A DNA stretch of 64,000 nucleotides, taken from positions 2,852,001 through 2,916,000 of the forward strand of contig KQ964247.1 in NCBI GenBank assembly GCA_001566295.1, written 5' to 3'. Both the position numbers and the translations under genes were made by a program. The notes beneath the pieces are model-generated. The model did no database searches. It worked only from the letters and a program-made list of their open reading frames with translations, and was not told the DNA's origin. This document shows, in pieces, positions 31,254 to 43,267 of this stretch. Positions within the stretch are counted from its first letter, which is position 1. Each line of letters opens with the position of its first letter. The stretch is from Microdochium bolleyi (lineage: Eukaryota > Ascomycota > Sordariomycetes > Xylariales > Microdochiaceae).

Positions 31254-33095
31254 ATGGATGTTGTCCAGGCCGTCTCCGGCTACGTCACCAAGATGGTGTC
31301 AGCCGGAGACAGCGCCGCGTCGGGAAGCTCAGCGGCCAAGATGAAGCTGCTCTTGCTCGACAAGGATACTGTGCCCATTGTATCCGCCTCGGTCACGCAG
31401 TCGTCGCTGCTCAGCCACGAGGTCTACCTCACAGATCGCTTGGACAACCCGAATCGCGAGAAGATGCGGCATCTACGCTGCTTATGTTTCGTGCGGCCGT
31501 CGCCAGACTCCATCCAGCTGCTCATCGATGAACTCAGAGATCCCAAGTACGGCGAGTACTACCTCTACTTCAGCAACGTGGTCAAGAAGTCATCCCTGGA
31601 ACGCTTGGCAGAAGCAGACGACCACGAGGTGGTCAAGATTGTGCAGGAGCACTTTGCGGACTTCAACGTCATCAACCCCGATCTTTTCTCACTCAACTTC
31701 ACACTGCCCCAGCAGAAGGTCTGGAGCGGCTCGCCAGACATGTGGAACGCCGACTCTCTTCAGAGATCTACAGAAGGCATCTTGGCAGTCCTGCTGGCCC
31801 TGAAGAAGAAGCCCCTCATTCGGTACGAGAAGAACAGTCTGTTGGCCAAGAAACTAGCGACGGAAATCCGGTACCACATGACGCAGGAAGAGCAACTATT
31901 TGATTTCCGCAAGGTCGACACGCCGCCATTATTGCTCATATTGGACAGGAGAGAGGACCCTGCAACACCGCTGCTCAACCAATGGACATATCAGGCCATG
32001 GTCCACCAGCTGCTTGGCGTCAAGAATGGCCGAGTTGACCTCAGCGACGTCCCAGACATCCGAGATGAGCTCAAAGAGATCGTTCTGTCACAAGACCAGG
32101 ATCCTTTCTTCAAGAAGAACATGTACATGAACTTTGGCGACCTTGGCGGCAACATCAAAGACTACGTTGAGCAATATCAGTCAAAGACGAAGAACAACGC
32201 CAACATCGAGTCCATCACAGACATGAAGCGCTTCATCGAGGAGTATCCAGAGTTCCGCAAGCTCTCTGGCAACGTCAGCAAACACGTAACCCTGGTTTCG
32301 GAGTTGAGTCGGCGGGTCAGTGGCGAGAACTTGCTGGAAGTGAGTGAGCTCGAACAGAGTCTCGCTTGCAACGATAACCACTCCACAGACTTGAAGGTGA
32401 GTTTCTGCCTGAGAAGTCTTCCGTGCAAATTCCAAAGCTAACAATCGACACAATAGAATGTACAAAGAATGATACAGACACCAAATGTGACGCCCGAGAA
32501 CAAAGTCGGACTCGTGGCGCTGTATGCCCTTCGCTATGAGAAGCACCCCTCAAACTCACTGGCCATGCTCGTGGATCTTTTGAGTGCCGCGGGAGGCGTC
32601 CCTGCGAGACAAGCGGATCTCATCGCCAAGTTGTCATTCTACCACAGCTCGTTGCAACAATCGCAAGCCGCGGGCGGCATTGCAGACATCTTTGAGTCGG
32701 GCGGCATCTTTTCCGGAGCACGAGCAATCAAAGGCCTGAAAGGTGTCGAGAACGTGTACACACAGCATTCACCACTCCTCGAGACAACACTGCAAAACTT
32801 GATCAAGGGCCGGCTGAGGGACCAGCAGTATCCCTTCGTGGAAAGCGGTGGCACGACGAGAGACAAGCCGCAGGATATTGTCGTGTTTATCATAGGAGGT
32901 GCGACATATGAGGAGGCCAAGACGGTGGCAGCGATAAATGCCAACTCGCCCGGCGTGCGTGTCGTCCTCGGAGGAACGACTATCCACAACGCTTCGTCGT
33001 TCATGGAGGAAGTGGAAGATGCCGTTTCGGGGTGGCCCGAGCCACCGCCAACGACCGTGGCAGGGCGGCTCCGGAAGGAGATTGGTAGAAGATGA
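31254..33095 (+). CDS. VPS45: Vps45, Sec1/Munc18 protein for endosomal fusion
   Basis: SM protein that binds the syntaxin Tlg2/Pep12 and guides SNARE assembly in Golgi-to-endosome traffic. Exon 1 is 31254-32396 and exon 2 is 32457-33095, joined across a 60-nt intron (GTGAGT..CAATAG), giving 593 aa, the family's usual length. Family features in order: KMKLLLLDKDTVPIVSASVTQSSLL, EVYLTDRLDN, the PKYGEYYLYFSNVV segment, INPDLFSLN, LLLILDRREDPATPLLNQWTYQAMVH (the most conserved SM block), the helical domain 3a part, and the C-terminal DIVVFIIGGATYEEAKTV and GGTTIHNASSF. The start at 31254 is the first Met, and the next Met is only 13 codons on. It shares a divergent promoter region with Mmm1. Confidence 0.95.
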
Positions 33096-33592
33096 TTCGC
33101 ACTTCACAGTTAGAAGCTTGATCTAAGAGGTATTGCATAAACACCTAATGGGCAATCCCAAGCCTTGGAGTAAAGGCACACTCAGCATCTTAGTTGTATC
33201 CCCTGCAATGCGTACTCAAGGTGACGATGCAAAGAATTGTGTAAAAGCAATCTTTTGCAATGGATCCTACACTACATATTAATGACCGACTTCATGAGAA
33301 TCTTTCAATCTCTTCAATTAGTCGAGGAGCGAAGTACCTGATCCTCCTCTCTGGTTGTCGACTACCCTCACACCGCCTGCCGAAATTGTGTCGCGCGCCG
33401 CCAGATCCACTTGGGGAGGGAATCCCCAAATACGCTTACTCTTGTGGGGCCGGCAGTATCAAAAGGTTGCCATCCCATCTCAAGAAACATTAAAGCCGAC
33501 ATTTACGCCAAAGCCAGCGAAGGCCCCCTCAACAAACTCACGAGGCCTATACGGATTCCACGGCCTGGCCGACGACGACGACGACGGCCACG
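33096..33592. other. Intergenic region
   Basis: About 0.5 kb between Vps45 and Mto1 in tandem. I see only chance ORFs. Confidence 0.5.
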
Positions 33593-35713
33593 ATGAGGAG
33601 AACTTGGGCCTTGCGTGGCGCCATCAGGCCGACCATCCTCGTGCGGCGACAAGCTCCGCTGTGCTGCCACCGCAGCTCTCGAACATTTGCCACAGTCAAC
33701 CCCGACACTCGGCCTTTCGATGTCGTAGTTGTCGGCGGCGGGCACGCCGGAACCGAGGCCTGCGCAGCTGCCGCCCGCTCGGGGGCTCGGACGGCTTTGA
33801 TCACACCCAAGATCGACAACCTAGGCGTGTGCTCGTGTAACCCGAGCTTTGGCGGTATCGGGAAGGGCACGATCCTGCGCGAGATCGATGCACTCGACGG
33901 CGTGGCCGGGAGGATAATCGACAAGGCCGGCGTGCAATTCCGGGTGCTCAACCGCAGGAAGGGCCCCGCGGTGTGGGGACCCCGGGCGCAGATCGATCGC
34001 AAGCTGTACAACAAGCACATGCGCGAGGAGCTGCAGACGTATCCGAACCTGTCGATACTGACAGGCAGCGTGTCGGATATTGTGCTGGGCGACGACGCGG
34101 ACCCGACGACTGGCCAGCCGCAGAGCAAGATCACAGGTGTGAGGCTCGAGTCTGGCGAGATAATACCCACGACACAAGTCATCATCACGACGGGCACATT
34201 TCTCAGCGCCGAGATACACTTGGGACTAGAGACATGGCCTGCAGGGCGGATGGGCGAGGACGCGACATACGGGCTCAGCAAGTCACTCAAGGACGCAGGG
34301 TTCAAGCTCGGGAGATTGAAGACTGGAACACCGCCGCGTCTACACAAGCGCAGCATAAATTTCGACGTGCTCGAGCGCCAGCCCGGCGACGAGCCGCCCA
34401 TGCCGTTCAGTTACCTCAACGAAGCGGTGTCAGTGTCAGAGCAGCTGAGCTGCTGGGCAACATATACCAACCACGACACGCACGAGGTCGTGCGCGCAAA
34501 CCTCGACAAGACAGTACACATCCGCGAGTCAGTCAAGGGCCCACGGTATTGCCCATCCCTCGAATCCAAGATCATTCGGTTTGGCGACAAGGACCGGCAC
34601 ATTGTCTGGCTCGAGCCGGAGGGGTTTGACAGCGATCTGATCTATCCCAACGGCCTGTCCATGACGATCCCCGCGGACGCGCAGGAGCAGCTGCTCCGCA
34701 CGATCCCAGGACTCGAGAATGTCGAGATGACACAGGCAGGGTACGGCGTCGAGTACGACTACGTCGACCCACGCAGCCTCAAGGCCTCGCTTGAGACGAA
34801 GGCCATATCCGGGCTGTACCTGGCGGGCCAGATCAACGGCACCACGGGCTACGAGGAGGCCGCAGGGCAGGGCATCATCGCGGGTATCAACGCCGGCCGA
34901 GCCGCGCAGGACTTGCCCCCGATCCCGATCACACGCGCGGACGGGTACATTGGCATCATGATCGACGATCTCATCACGAAGGGCGTGTCGGAGCCGTACC
35001 GCATGTTTACATCGCGCAGCGAGTACCGCATGTCGGCGCGTGCCGACAACGCTGACCTGCGGCTCACCGCGAAGGGCCGCGAGGCCGGAGTGGTCACGGA
35101 CACGCGCTGGCGGCGGTTCTCGGACGACAAGGCGCAGATGGACGCCCTGCTCTCCGCCCTCGACGCGTTCTCGATGACGAGCAAGGCCTGGATCGATGCC
35201 GGCTTCAGCCCGAGCCTGGACCCGAAGCCCCGCTCGGCGACGGACATCCTGCGCCTCCCGCGCGTGACGATCGCCGAGCTCGCGCGCGCGGGCATCGTGC
35301 CCGAGCTGAGCGGCCACTCCTCCTATCCCGAGGCGATCCGGGAGCGCGTGGCCATCGAGGCCGTCTACGCGCCCTACGTGTCCAAGCAGGTGCACGAGCA
35401 GGCCCTATTCCTGAAGGACGAGAAGCTCCGGCTCGACGTCGCCATGGACTACGGCCAGGTGTTCGGGCTCAGCACGCACGAGCGCGCGGTGCTCGAGGCC
35501 ACGAGGCCCGAGAGCGTCGGCCAGGCGAGGCGCATCGAGGGCATGACGCCCGCGGGCTGCCTGAGGCTGCTAGGCCACGTCAAGCGGGAGCGCGGGATCG
35601 CACGTTCGGCGAGGGAGAAGGAGGAGAGGGGCCGCAGGCTGGAGGAGATGATGGCGCCGCTGGGGAAGGAGGTCGATATGCTCGATGCGGAAGCTAGGGG
35701 GAGGGATCTGTAA
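33593..35713 (+). CDS. MTO1: Mitochondrial tRNA uridine-5-carboxymethylaminomethyl enzyme (MnmG/GidA family)
   Basis: FAD-dependent subunit that, with Mss1, modifies the wobble uridine (U34) of mitochondrial tRNAs for Lys, Glu and Gln. A single uninterrupted exon encodes 706 aa. The N-terminus (MRRTWALRGAIRPTILVRRQ) is a typical mitochondrial presequence. The FAD motif VVVGGGHAGTEA follows, then CNPSFGGIGKGTILREIDALDG, GLKTGTPPRL-type sequence (LGRLKTGTPPRL), AGQINGTTGYEEAAGQG and the MnmG signature TSRSEYRMSARADNADLRLT. The C-terminal helical domain that contacts the partner GTPase ends with RIEGMTPAGCLRLLGHVKRE. Length and motifs are complete. Codon usage is extremely GC-rich in the 3' half. 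Confidence 0.96.
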   Translation: MRRTWALRGAIRPTILVRRQAPLCCHRSSRTFATVNPDTRPFDVVVVGGGHAGTEACAAAARSGARTALITPKIDNLGVCSCNPSFGGIGKGTILREIDALDGVAGRIIDKAGVQFRVLNRRKGPAVWGPRAQIDRKLYNKHMREELQTYPNLSILTGSVSDIVLGDDADPTTGQPQSKITGVRLESGEIIPTTQVIITTGTFLSAEIHLGLETWPAGRMGEDATYGLSKSLKDAGFKLGRLKTGTPPRLHKRSINFDVLERQPGDEPPMPFSYLNEAVSVSEQLSCWATYTNHDTHEVVRANLDKTVHIRESVKGPRYCPSLESKIIRFGDKDRHIVWLEPEGFDSDLIYPNGLSMTIPADAQEQLLRTIPGLENVEMTQAGYGVEYDYVDPRSLKASLETKAISGLYLAGQINGTTGYEEAAGQGIIAGINAGRAAQDLPPIPITRADGYIGIMIDDLITKGVSEPYRMFTSRSEYRMSARADNADLRLTAKGREAGVVTDTRWRRFSDDKAQMDALLSALDAFSMTSKAWIDAGFSPSLDPKPRSATDILRLPRVTIAELARAGIVPELSGHSSYPEAIRERVAIEAVYAPYVSKQVHEQALFLKDEKLRLDVAMDYGQVFGLSTHERAVLEATRPESVGQARRIEGMTPAGCLRLLGHVKRERGIARSAREKEERGRRLEEMMAPLGKEVDMLDAEARGRDL

Positions 35714-36413
35714 GATTTCCGAGGTTTCTACAGCGCGTTGGGGCGCTCTTCTGTGAGAGGATTCATTGGGAGGAGGGAGTTGTGGCATGTATCAACAGTT
35801 TGCGGGAACGACGAAAACAACGACGAGCAATTGCATGGAAGCGGGAGTTTGATTAGACGGTATATATTGCAACAGCTTGGCAAAGCACATACAACTACAG
35901 ATAACTGAGAAGAGTCAGGGTCTCGAGTCGCAGAGGCACCAAATGCATGGATGGATGCAAGCCATCGGGGCAGGGCGAGCCTAGAAAAGCTCCTTCGAAG
36001 AAGCTATAACAGTCAAAACTCCCCTCGCTCCGAATCGTCTTGCAGTGATTCACGCGGGTTGCATGTTATAGTCGTCGATGTGAATGGGTGCCAAGCATAC
36101 CCACGCCCCGAAACGCCTGATTGGCTGTCTTGTGCGGCTGCTGCCTGTTACTGCGCTGCAACTCTGACATGTCATTGGGGGGCACATTTTCGTGGTAACT
36201 GCCGGTGCTTGAGGGATCACTTGACGATGATGACATCAAGCCTGAATGTGCCGTCTAGTGTGCCTGAAAGTGGACTGGGATGTGAAAGAAGGGCTGACGA
36301 CAACGACTTATCTTGTCCGGTGACAAAAGCATCACCAGATATCGAATCGTTCCCATGTCTTTTCTTGCCATTCCCCAGTCTCGCAAACCACTCAACCACT
36401 TTGGATCGTCAAG
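35714..36413. other. Intergenic region
   Basis: About 0.7 kb between the tandem Mto1 and F-box-like genes. I see nothing beyond chance ORFs. Confidence 0.5.
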
Positions 36414-37979
36414 ATGACTGCCTTTAAGCTTGAGGCGGTCCCTCCGGAGCTCTTTTTCCAGATCACTGGCCAGCTCGCACATGCTGATCGCCTCGCGCTG
36501 AGCGGCACCTGCAGTACCATGCGCGGCATGCTGAAGCCGGGGCTCTTCCGGTACATCACGATCACCAACGACCACGACGCGCCGTGGCAGGACCTCGAGG
36601 CCCTGGCAGCCAGCGTGTCGGAGGGCCCCGCCTGCCCGATCGAGTCTCTGTGCTTCGAGGGCTCAGTCAAGTCCTTGGTACTCAAGAAGGACTTTGACCC
36701 GTCTGTGCCGGTGCTGCCCGGCGTGGCGCGCAGGGCGCTGGCTGGCGAGCTGTTCTCCGCGAGCAGCGTGCGTGTTCGCTTCGACTTTGGCGGGTTCGAG
36801 GAGCGCACCTACGAGGACGAGGAGACGGGCAAAGACTGCGTGGAACGGTGGGAGCACGAATCGGAGTTCCTCCCCGGTGGAGACGTGACAAGCATATACG
36901 TCTTCGAGGTGCCCGAGCCCAGCAAGGGCGCGGTCCAGGAAAAAGAAAGGACGTATCCGTGGCGGAGCCTGATGAACGAGGTCTGGGAGGCGTTGACTGC
37001 CAACGTGAACGTCGTGAGCTTGCTCGCAGAAGGGCTGCCGCCGAAAGCGGCCTCGACGTGGTACACTCCCGCGTGGGCGTCGCTGATGGGACGGCTGGAA
37101 GAGCTCGAGATCAGCATGTGGTACGGCGACAACGGGGCCGGCTGGATGTCCAACACACTTGAGAATTACATCGACTTTGAGAGCCGGCGGCTCAGAGAGT
37201 ACTTCCTGCAGCACTGCCGACGGCTCAGGCGGCTGCGGCTCGTGGCTGGGCCGCAGACTGGGTTTGGGGACGCCAGTGGTTTGGACAACTTCAACGGCCC
37301 ATTGCCGCTGGAGCAGGGTGACCTACCAGCCCTGAGACGTCTCGAGCTCAAGAATCTATTTGTCAGCGAGCAGCTGGCATTGTTCATTCTAAGAACAGAC
37401 GAGGCCGAACGAAGCGGTCAGGCTGAAAGTGGTGATAAGAGTGATCGAGAATGCAACCAAGACCAGGAGGAGAGGATACCGGGACCATGTGAGGCGCTGC
37501 GTAGCCTTCAGGTGCTGAATTGCCACGTCCACCCGAGAAGCACGATCGGTACCTGGGCAGTCTTCTTCGATATGCTGAGGACTGGGCAGCAGGCCGGGGG
37601 GCGTCGTCATGGTCGCCATGAGCTCTGCGAGCTCGACGTCACGTATCGGTACGGCTCGGAGACGATACCATGGGTCCATAGTCACGATGAGGCGCCATGG
37701 GCGTGGACTGTGGACCGTGACACCCACGGCGCAGACGTGACCGGGGACTCGGAGCCGGGGGAGCCGGAAGAGGACGAGAGGGTCCTTGCAATTCGCAGCT
37801 CCGAGCGCTGCGCCTTCTCGTATGCTCTTCCGACGGACAAGTACGGTGATGTGTGGCTGTGCTGTGACGAGTTGTTCCAGGCCTTTGAGCGAGGAAACGA
37901 CTACAGGGCATATGCTGCGCTGATGGACAGCGTGGAGAGGAATAGGGTGAAAGGGGGGTCACGGGATAGCGGCGAATAG
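36414..37979 (+). CDS. F-box-like protein, function unknown
   Basis: A single exon of 521 aa. The N-terminus (residues 5-47) fits an F-box: VPPELFFQITGQLAHADRLALSGTCSTMRGMLKPGLFRYITI, with the LP/VPPEL start and the helical LSGTC(S) pattern. F-box proteins link substrates to Skp1-cullin1 ubiquitin ligases, and the ligase subunit Rbx1 is also encoded in this window (chance linkage). The rest is acidic and has leucine-patterned stretches (LRRLRLVAG, LPALRRLELKN, LRSLQVLNCHV) suggestive of irregular leucine-rich repeats. A charged Gln/Glu/Asp insert follows EAERSGQAESG. This looks like one of the fast-evolving F-box/LRR proteins abundant in filamentous fungi. The substrate is unknown. Confidence 0.75.
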   Translation: MTAFKLEAVPPELFFQITGQLAHADRLALSGTCSTMRGMLKPGLFRYITITNDHDAPWQDLEALAASVSEGPACPIESLCFEGSVKSLVLKKDFDPSVPVLPGVARRALAGELFSASSVRVRFDFGGFEERTYEDEETGKDCVERWEHESEFLPGGDVTSIYVFEVPEPSKGAVQEKERTYPWRSLMNEVWEALTANVNVVSLLAEGLPPKAASTWYTPAWASLMGRLEELEISMWYGDNGAGWMSNTLENYIDFESRRLREYFLQHCRRLRRLRLVAGPQTGFGDASGLDNFNGPLPLEQGDLPALRRLELKNLFVSEQLALFILRTDEAERSGQAESGDKSDRECNQDQEERIPGPCEALRSLQVLNCHVHPRSTIGTWAVFFDMLRTGQQAGGRRHGRHELCELDVTYRYGSETIPWVHSHDEAPWAWTVDRDTHGADVTGDSEPGEPEEDERVLAIRSSERCAFSYALPTDKYGDVWLCCDELFQAFERGNDYRAYAALMDSVERNRVKGGSRDSGE

Positions 37980-38433
37980 TGACGGTCTGCTGGGAAATGA
38001 GATGCTCTCGTGCAGATGAGCTGTAGGGGAAGCAAGCGTTGGTGCGTTTGGTCCGCTGAGAATGGACATCCAGTCGAAGGAGGAGCGAGCGCAATTGCAC
38101 CTCGAGCTGGCTTAGGCGCGGATCAGTCACCAGGTCACTAGATTCCCTAGATACTTCTCACTGCCTTTCTAATAGATCGCAAGCACACTGCAAGCTTGTG
38201 CTCTCACAGGCAGTGCCATGTAAATGCTCATTTTTATCTGCCTATCGTTTACTGCCCCTGTACACCTGTACTTGTTGTCCCTGCATGACAATCATATGCA
38301 ACCCAACCCGTCGGCAAAAGTAACAAGTGCTTTTAGTCAACCGCTCACTCCCGTTCTATCTCCATGCGAAGCATTCTGGACAGCATTCATGTCCCTGCAG
38401 CTTTCTGTGTTCCCGGTCGTATACGGAACCCCA
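37980..38433. other. Convergent intergenic region
   Basis: 3' flanks of the F-box-like and cardiolipin synthase genes. I see nothing distinctive. Confidence 0.5.
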
Positions 38434-39676
38434 TCATTCGCTTTTGTTCTTCTTGCTATCGCTCAAGATGCGGACAGCATCCTTGCTGAACACATAGCTC
38501 AGGCCACTCCATATCGTCGTCGTAGCAACAGTGTACCTGCAGGAGCCGAACACAATCAGCATTATCAAATGGACCAGGTGAAGTCAATACTCAAAGACCA
38601 CTTACTGCAACGCCGTCATGGCCAGCGTCACATCGGCACCGACGAAGGGCGTGACCATAGTAGCGCCCATCAGACCCAGCTGCAAAAACGTGTTGTACTT
38701 GCTAATGGTCGTCGGTCGCACTTCAGCGGAGGGTAACGAGAAGTCCCAGTATCGCATGAACGTCTTGGGCGGCGGCAGGGATATGTAGCGATAGTAGATG
38801 GCAGAGATGGCGAGCCCGACGTCGCGGCCCAGGATGATGACGGCCAGCCAGACTGAGTGATGTGTTAGCCGCTCCGGTGTTGAAACTTGTCACTTGCAGA
38901 GAAAACAGACACCTACATGGTAACGAGCCTTGCACGGCCAGGGATACGGTCAGGATAGTCATGAGCAGCTTGTCGGCCATCGGGTCGACGATACTGCCCA
39001 CAACGGTTTGCAGCTTCCACCGCCGGGCTATCCAGCCGTCCAGCAGGTCCGAGACGCCCGCGTACGCAAACATGCCCAGTGCCCAGGCGTGCGCATCGTG
39101 GACAATGGCATAGCCAATGGCAGGCGCGATGATGAAGCGGGAGAAGGTCAGGAGATTGGGTATCGTGTAGATATCCTCGTGCTTGGCAAGGGAGGGCAGA
39201 GGCTTTGGTGATATCTCGCTGACTTGCGGACCTCCTGCCGTGTTTGCCGGCGACGGCGTTGGCCTCTTTGGATCCCTAACAGACAAGTCAGCATTGAGAC
39301 GATGCTGCGAGGATCCGCGGAAAGAAACTCACCGGGTGCTGCTATCTTTTGCAGCTTGAAGATACTCCGAGGTAGACGTAAAGGCAGAGCGCAGCTCCAA
39401 GGACTGGGGATTGCTTCTTAGGTAGCCCGGCCGAAGACAACCCCAGGACGCCGACCGTGGTCTCACAAGGCTGGTGCTCGCACATCTTGTCGTTGTGACA
39501 TGCTGGTGGATGACGCCTTGCAGGCGGAAGCAGCTTGCCCGTGCGATGACTGCCGATCGAGCAGTCCAGCACTGGGCCCGAGCCAGGACGGCAGCATGCA
39601 TGCTACCTGTGGTGGCTCCCAGAGTAAGGCCTGAGATGGGCGTCGTCTGGAACGGACGACGGGCCGGCAGGGCCAA
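38434..39676 (-). CDS. CRD1: Cardiolipin synthase (CDP-alcohol phosphatidyltransferase)
   Basis: Joins CDP-diacylglycerol and phosphatidylglycerol to make cardiolipin in the mitochondrial inner membrane. Exons are 39676-39333, 39275-38917, 38852-38606 and 38536-38434 (introns 57, 64 and 69 nt), giving 350 aa. The CDP-alcohol phosphotransferase motif is complete, with D..DG..AR..G..D..D in DLLDGWIARR through GSIVDPMADK. It is preceded by YTIPNLLTFSRFIIAP and followed by ILGRDVGLAISAIYYRY, SLPSAEVRPTTISKYNTFLQ and WSGLSYVFSKDAV. The first 114 residues are basic, Ala/Ser-rich and non-acidic, fitting a mitochondrial presequence. A second Met at 39601 (MHAAVLARAQCW) would also make a good presequence, so the start is uncertain. 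Only exon 2 forms a clear ORF. Confidence 0.93.
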
Positions 39677-42600
39677 GTGGTGCGCGGGCCGGGTGTCCCT
39701 CGAGACGGAGACGGAGCCGGAGGCTTACCAACGAAGTCGCCTGGGCTGGCAGCGTACAGCGTAGAGGGAGGGGCACGTGCGGGAGGCAGGGCTGGCGAGG
39801 GCTGCTCTGCCACTTGCGCAAAGAGTCGAGAGGTGTAGTCGTGCTCATCACGGTCACCACCAGCGTCAAGTGCCTGCCGATCCGGGTTTGGGGGCGTTGT
39901 GCCGGCAGAGGTGGGCCCACCCGGCAGCTTTACACAGTGCGAACGTAGGAAAAGCACCGTGTACCGTGCAGCGCTAGGGCTGCAGCTGCCGCTGTCGCAG
40001 TGGCGCACCTGCCTGCAGGCATGGCGCTGGATCGTGTGTTACGGCAGGTGCAGGCGCCCCGCACGCCCACCCGGATCGCCCTAGCCCCTTGCGGGCAGCT
40101 CCAGGGTGTGGCCCTGCAAGGTGCAGCTCCTGCCCTCTCCCCACTGCCACCAACAACATGGCAATCCTCAATCATTCTCGCGGCCCTGTCCAAAACACCA
40201 TCATCTCGATTCGATTCGCCCGGCCGCACCCAGCACGCCAGCTGCGTCACTCGCGCCTCTCCGCCACCACCCATCACCCCTACCTACAACCACAGACCTC
40301 ATTGCGCAGCTCGGCCGACGCCCGCCCGTGCTCGAGGTGGCTAGCTTGCGCAGTCGCGTCCATGCCGCCAACGCCCGCAACGTGTTCCGTGTTGGTGCAG
40401 GTGCCAGGCGCTCTCGTCGCTCAAGGCACCCTGTGACCCGCGGTACATCAAACATCCGCCACCACAAGGTCGTCCATCCCCCGACACTTGCCTGCAAAGG
40501 GCCCAGACGCCCAGTCTCGGCCGCCCACGGCTGTCCCACAACCTGCCTCCCGGTGAACTCTATTTCGCCCCGCCCCTGGCTCCCCAGCGTCAGTGTCTGC
40601 TCAGTGCTCAAGCCTCACGAATCTCCTTTGTCGACTCGTCCTGGGGCCTTCTCTTCTCGACGTAGCCCCGGCGGGGGCCTTTCGGGCCCAAGCTTGTCGA
40701 ATACTACATGGCTGCATCGAACCTGGTCACAAACTCACAGTAGCTCCCTCGGCCGGACCCTAGGGCTGCTGCAGGGTACGCAAACTGACTTTCGGCACCT
40801 CGACCGGACTCGAAGCTTCGCGCTGGCAGGTATCTCCCTCGGCGGAGTACGGAAGTGGTACGGAGCAGGGCGAACGGATATCTGTCACTCGATACTGGCG
40901 TCTGTGCAACCCTAGGCTGCAGAAGTTGCGCGGCCATCACGCTCAAATCTAGTTAATCTAAGCGCTCCGCTTGCATCCCTCAAGGACGTGCGCTGCGTCG
41001 GGGGCCGCAAAAGTGGCTTCAGGCCGCATCAAACTGACCAGGAGCAGTTGCAAAGACTACGGAACCACGGAGCACGGTCAGCGACAATCCGTCTGCTGAA
41101 GATGTCGCTTGAGCTGTCCAAGGCAGCCAGCGATGGAGATCTCCGTCTCCGCTCCTCGCTTCGGGGAAGACGAGCCGACTGCGCATCCCTAGCTCGAGAG
41201 CCGCGCAATCGAGCAACGTCGAAAAGGTCCGCCTCGACCGGACAGCGGCAGACATCTGCACGTCTCCGTGCCCTTTGTCCTCATCACTCTGAGCTAAGTC
41301 CCGCGGAAGTAATTGCTTGCGGACGTGTGGCCACCTTCAGAGCTGGGTCCTGCAGTAAAGACGCAAGCCTCCAAGCTAGACCACTGGACCTCTAGTGCCG
41401 CCACCACTGAGTCCTCCTGTCATCCTCCTCTCACATTTGTGCCCATTTGTAGTCACCCGCCGCCCTGGGGCAGGAGGAACTCACACTAAGAGCCGCCTCT
41501 TGCCTGCTCAAACGGATTCTCCACTTCAGACTTCAGCATCCCCTCTTTCTTCGACCTCAGTCGTCAAAAGTGATTGGACGGGGCGTCTCTCCATGGTGCA
41601 ATGGGAGTAGTGGTTTCGACACTACCAGGGCTACCACGACGAGCTGGGCACCCCGCGTCCGGTGCGTCTCGATCTCTCTGGGGGAGGGGTGGGTAGAGAG
41701 AAGAAGACCGGCGGAACGTATGAGGGGATCATAATGTCGGGCACGGTGATTCGATCCTGGTCGGCCTGATGTACATCGGCGTACGTAATCAACGGTATGT
41801 ACCCATGCATCTGCGTGTGTGGCTGTATGGATGTTGTTCTGAGCTCAGAGTTTTGAGCTCTTTTAGTCCACACCAAACAACAGATCCTAGGGACCAGGGA
41901 ACCCCCCCACCCTCTCTATGGTGACAGGGACAGCCATGCGATTTTTGACTCTGTAGGGCCTTGTCTCCGGCGTTCCGTCAAGTAGCGGCCTGACCACGAT
42001 CACTTGGCCAGTACGCAATACCCAAGCCCCAAAGTCGTTACAAGAACGTCATCTTCCCTGCCGCGCCATATCGCCCACCCCCTGCCTGACCGGTTCCATG
42101 TTGGATTTGTTTCTTTGCCTATATAGGAATATGTCTAGCGTAGATAGCGAGCATGTGGCCCTTCTTCCCTGAGAGATTGTGAGGCCGCCTGCGGGTGCAG
42201 CGGGATACGACTCTGAGGAAACGAACGAGCCAGCCACATCATCCTTGCGCTCTGGTGTAGGTACGGAGCACCAACGAACAAAAGTACGAACGCAACGAAC
42301 GTGCGCGCGTGCGTGCGTGCATGCCTCCTAGACTCGTCTGCTTGCCTGTGGTACGCAGAAGAAAGGGTCACTGCGCTCGGCTCTTCTTCTCGATAGCGAA
42401 TCACGGGGGAGGGGGCTCAACACCAGCCGCGGGCCACGGGATCCGGAGTCGTCACCAGGCCGAAAGGGGGGCCTGCTGCGATAGCTCGGCAGTTGAGGGA
42501 CGGAAGAGGGAGCTCATTCACGGCTCGCGAAAATCGCACTCTACCCGAGATAGGTGGTCTTGCACTTGCCCGTTCCCTTTTCGTGTGCGTGTGCGTATCG

Positions 42601-43267
42601 ACTCTCTTCGTCCGGCGTGGAGGTGAGATCTCGAAGCAACGGCGGCGGCACAGTGATTGGTCGATGTGCGTGGTTTCGCAAGTCCTGCCTCTCCAAGTGT
42701 CTCTTGTGGTTGGCGACTTAGTTTAAGCGTGTGACTTGGATACGCCTGTCGAGCGCGAGTCAGCAGTTGGCAACAGATAGACACAAGCGCCACAGCCAAG
42801 ACCCAAGCTGCCGGTTCTCTTAGTGCCATGTCTCCTTTGTACGAACTGTGCAACCAACCGGTCTCTGCATGTCAAGAAAGCACTCCGGCCGTAGGTCTTG
42901 ATACGGTGGTCAAAATCAGCTCCATTTCTATATGCACGAGGCAAATTTCGTCAAATTATACAGGTCTGTCCACTACTCCATGTAAAGCTATACAAGAATA
43001 AAGAAGTGCCCATCCCTCAAGCCGCGAGGCAAGTAGCCAGGTGACATGTCCATGTCCACCTGTTGTCGGAAAGGACAGAAGCTGTATCGAACGCGCATCA
43101 ATAGGGAGAAAATGAATCCATGTCCCGTCCGGTTTCGTCACGATTAGTTTCGGTTTTTGGTACAGGCTCAAGCCAATGTCATGTAGCGAACGCCGGGGGT
43201 ATAAGAACCAGCCCATTTTAATCTCCAACGCCGGGAAAGAGCATCCAACTCAAGCGCTGCTCGTCTT
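39677..43267. other. 3.6-kb gene-free region
   Basis: Lies between the start of cardiolipin synthase and the stop of the WOPR gene. The + strand from about 40080 to 40700 is C-rich and produces long chance ORFs (up to 269 codons at 40106-40915) with no family signal. CTCCGTAC octamers (reverse) occur at 40858-40865 and 42261-42268. Part of the right side is probably WOPR 3' UTR. Confidence 0.5.

Noticed and set aside
40106..40915. A 269-codon + strand ORF between cardiolipin synthase and the WOPR gene.
   Set aside because: Composition is the Pro/Ser/Arg/His-rich pattern expected from reading C-rich non-coding DNA. There are no domains and no splice-joined homology, and overlapping ORFs of similar length exist in other frames.
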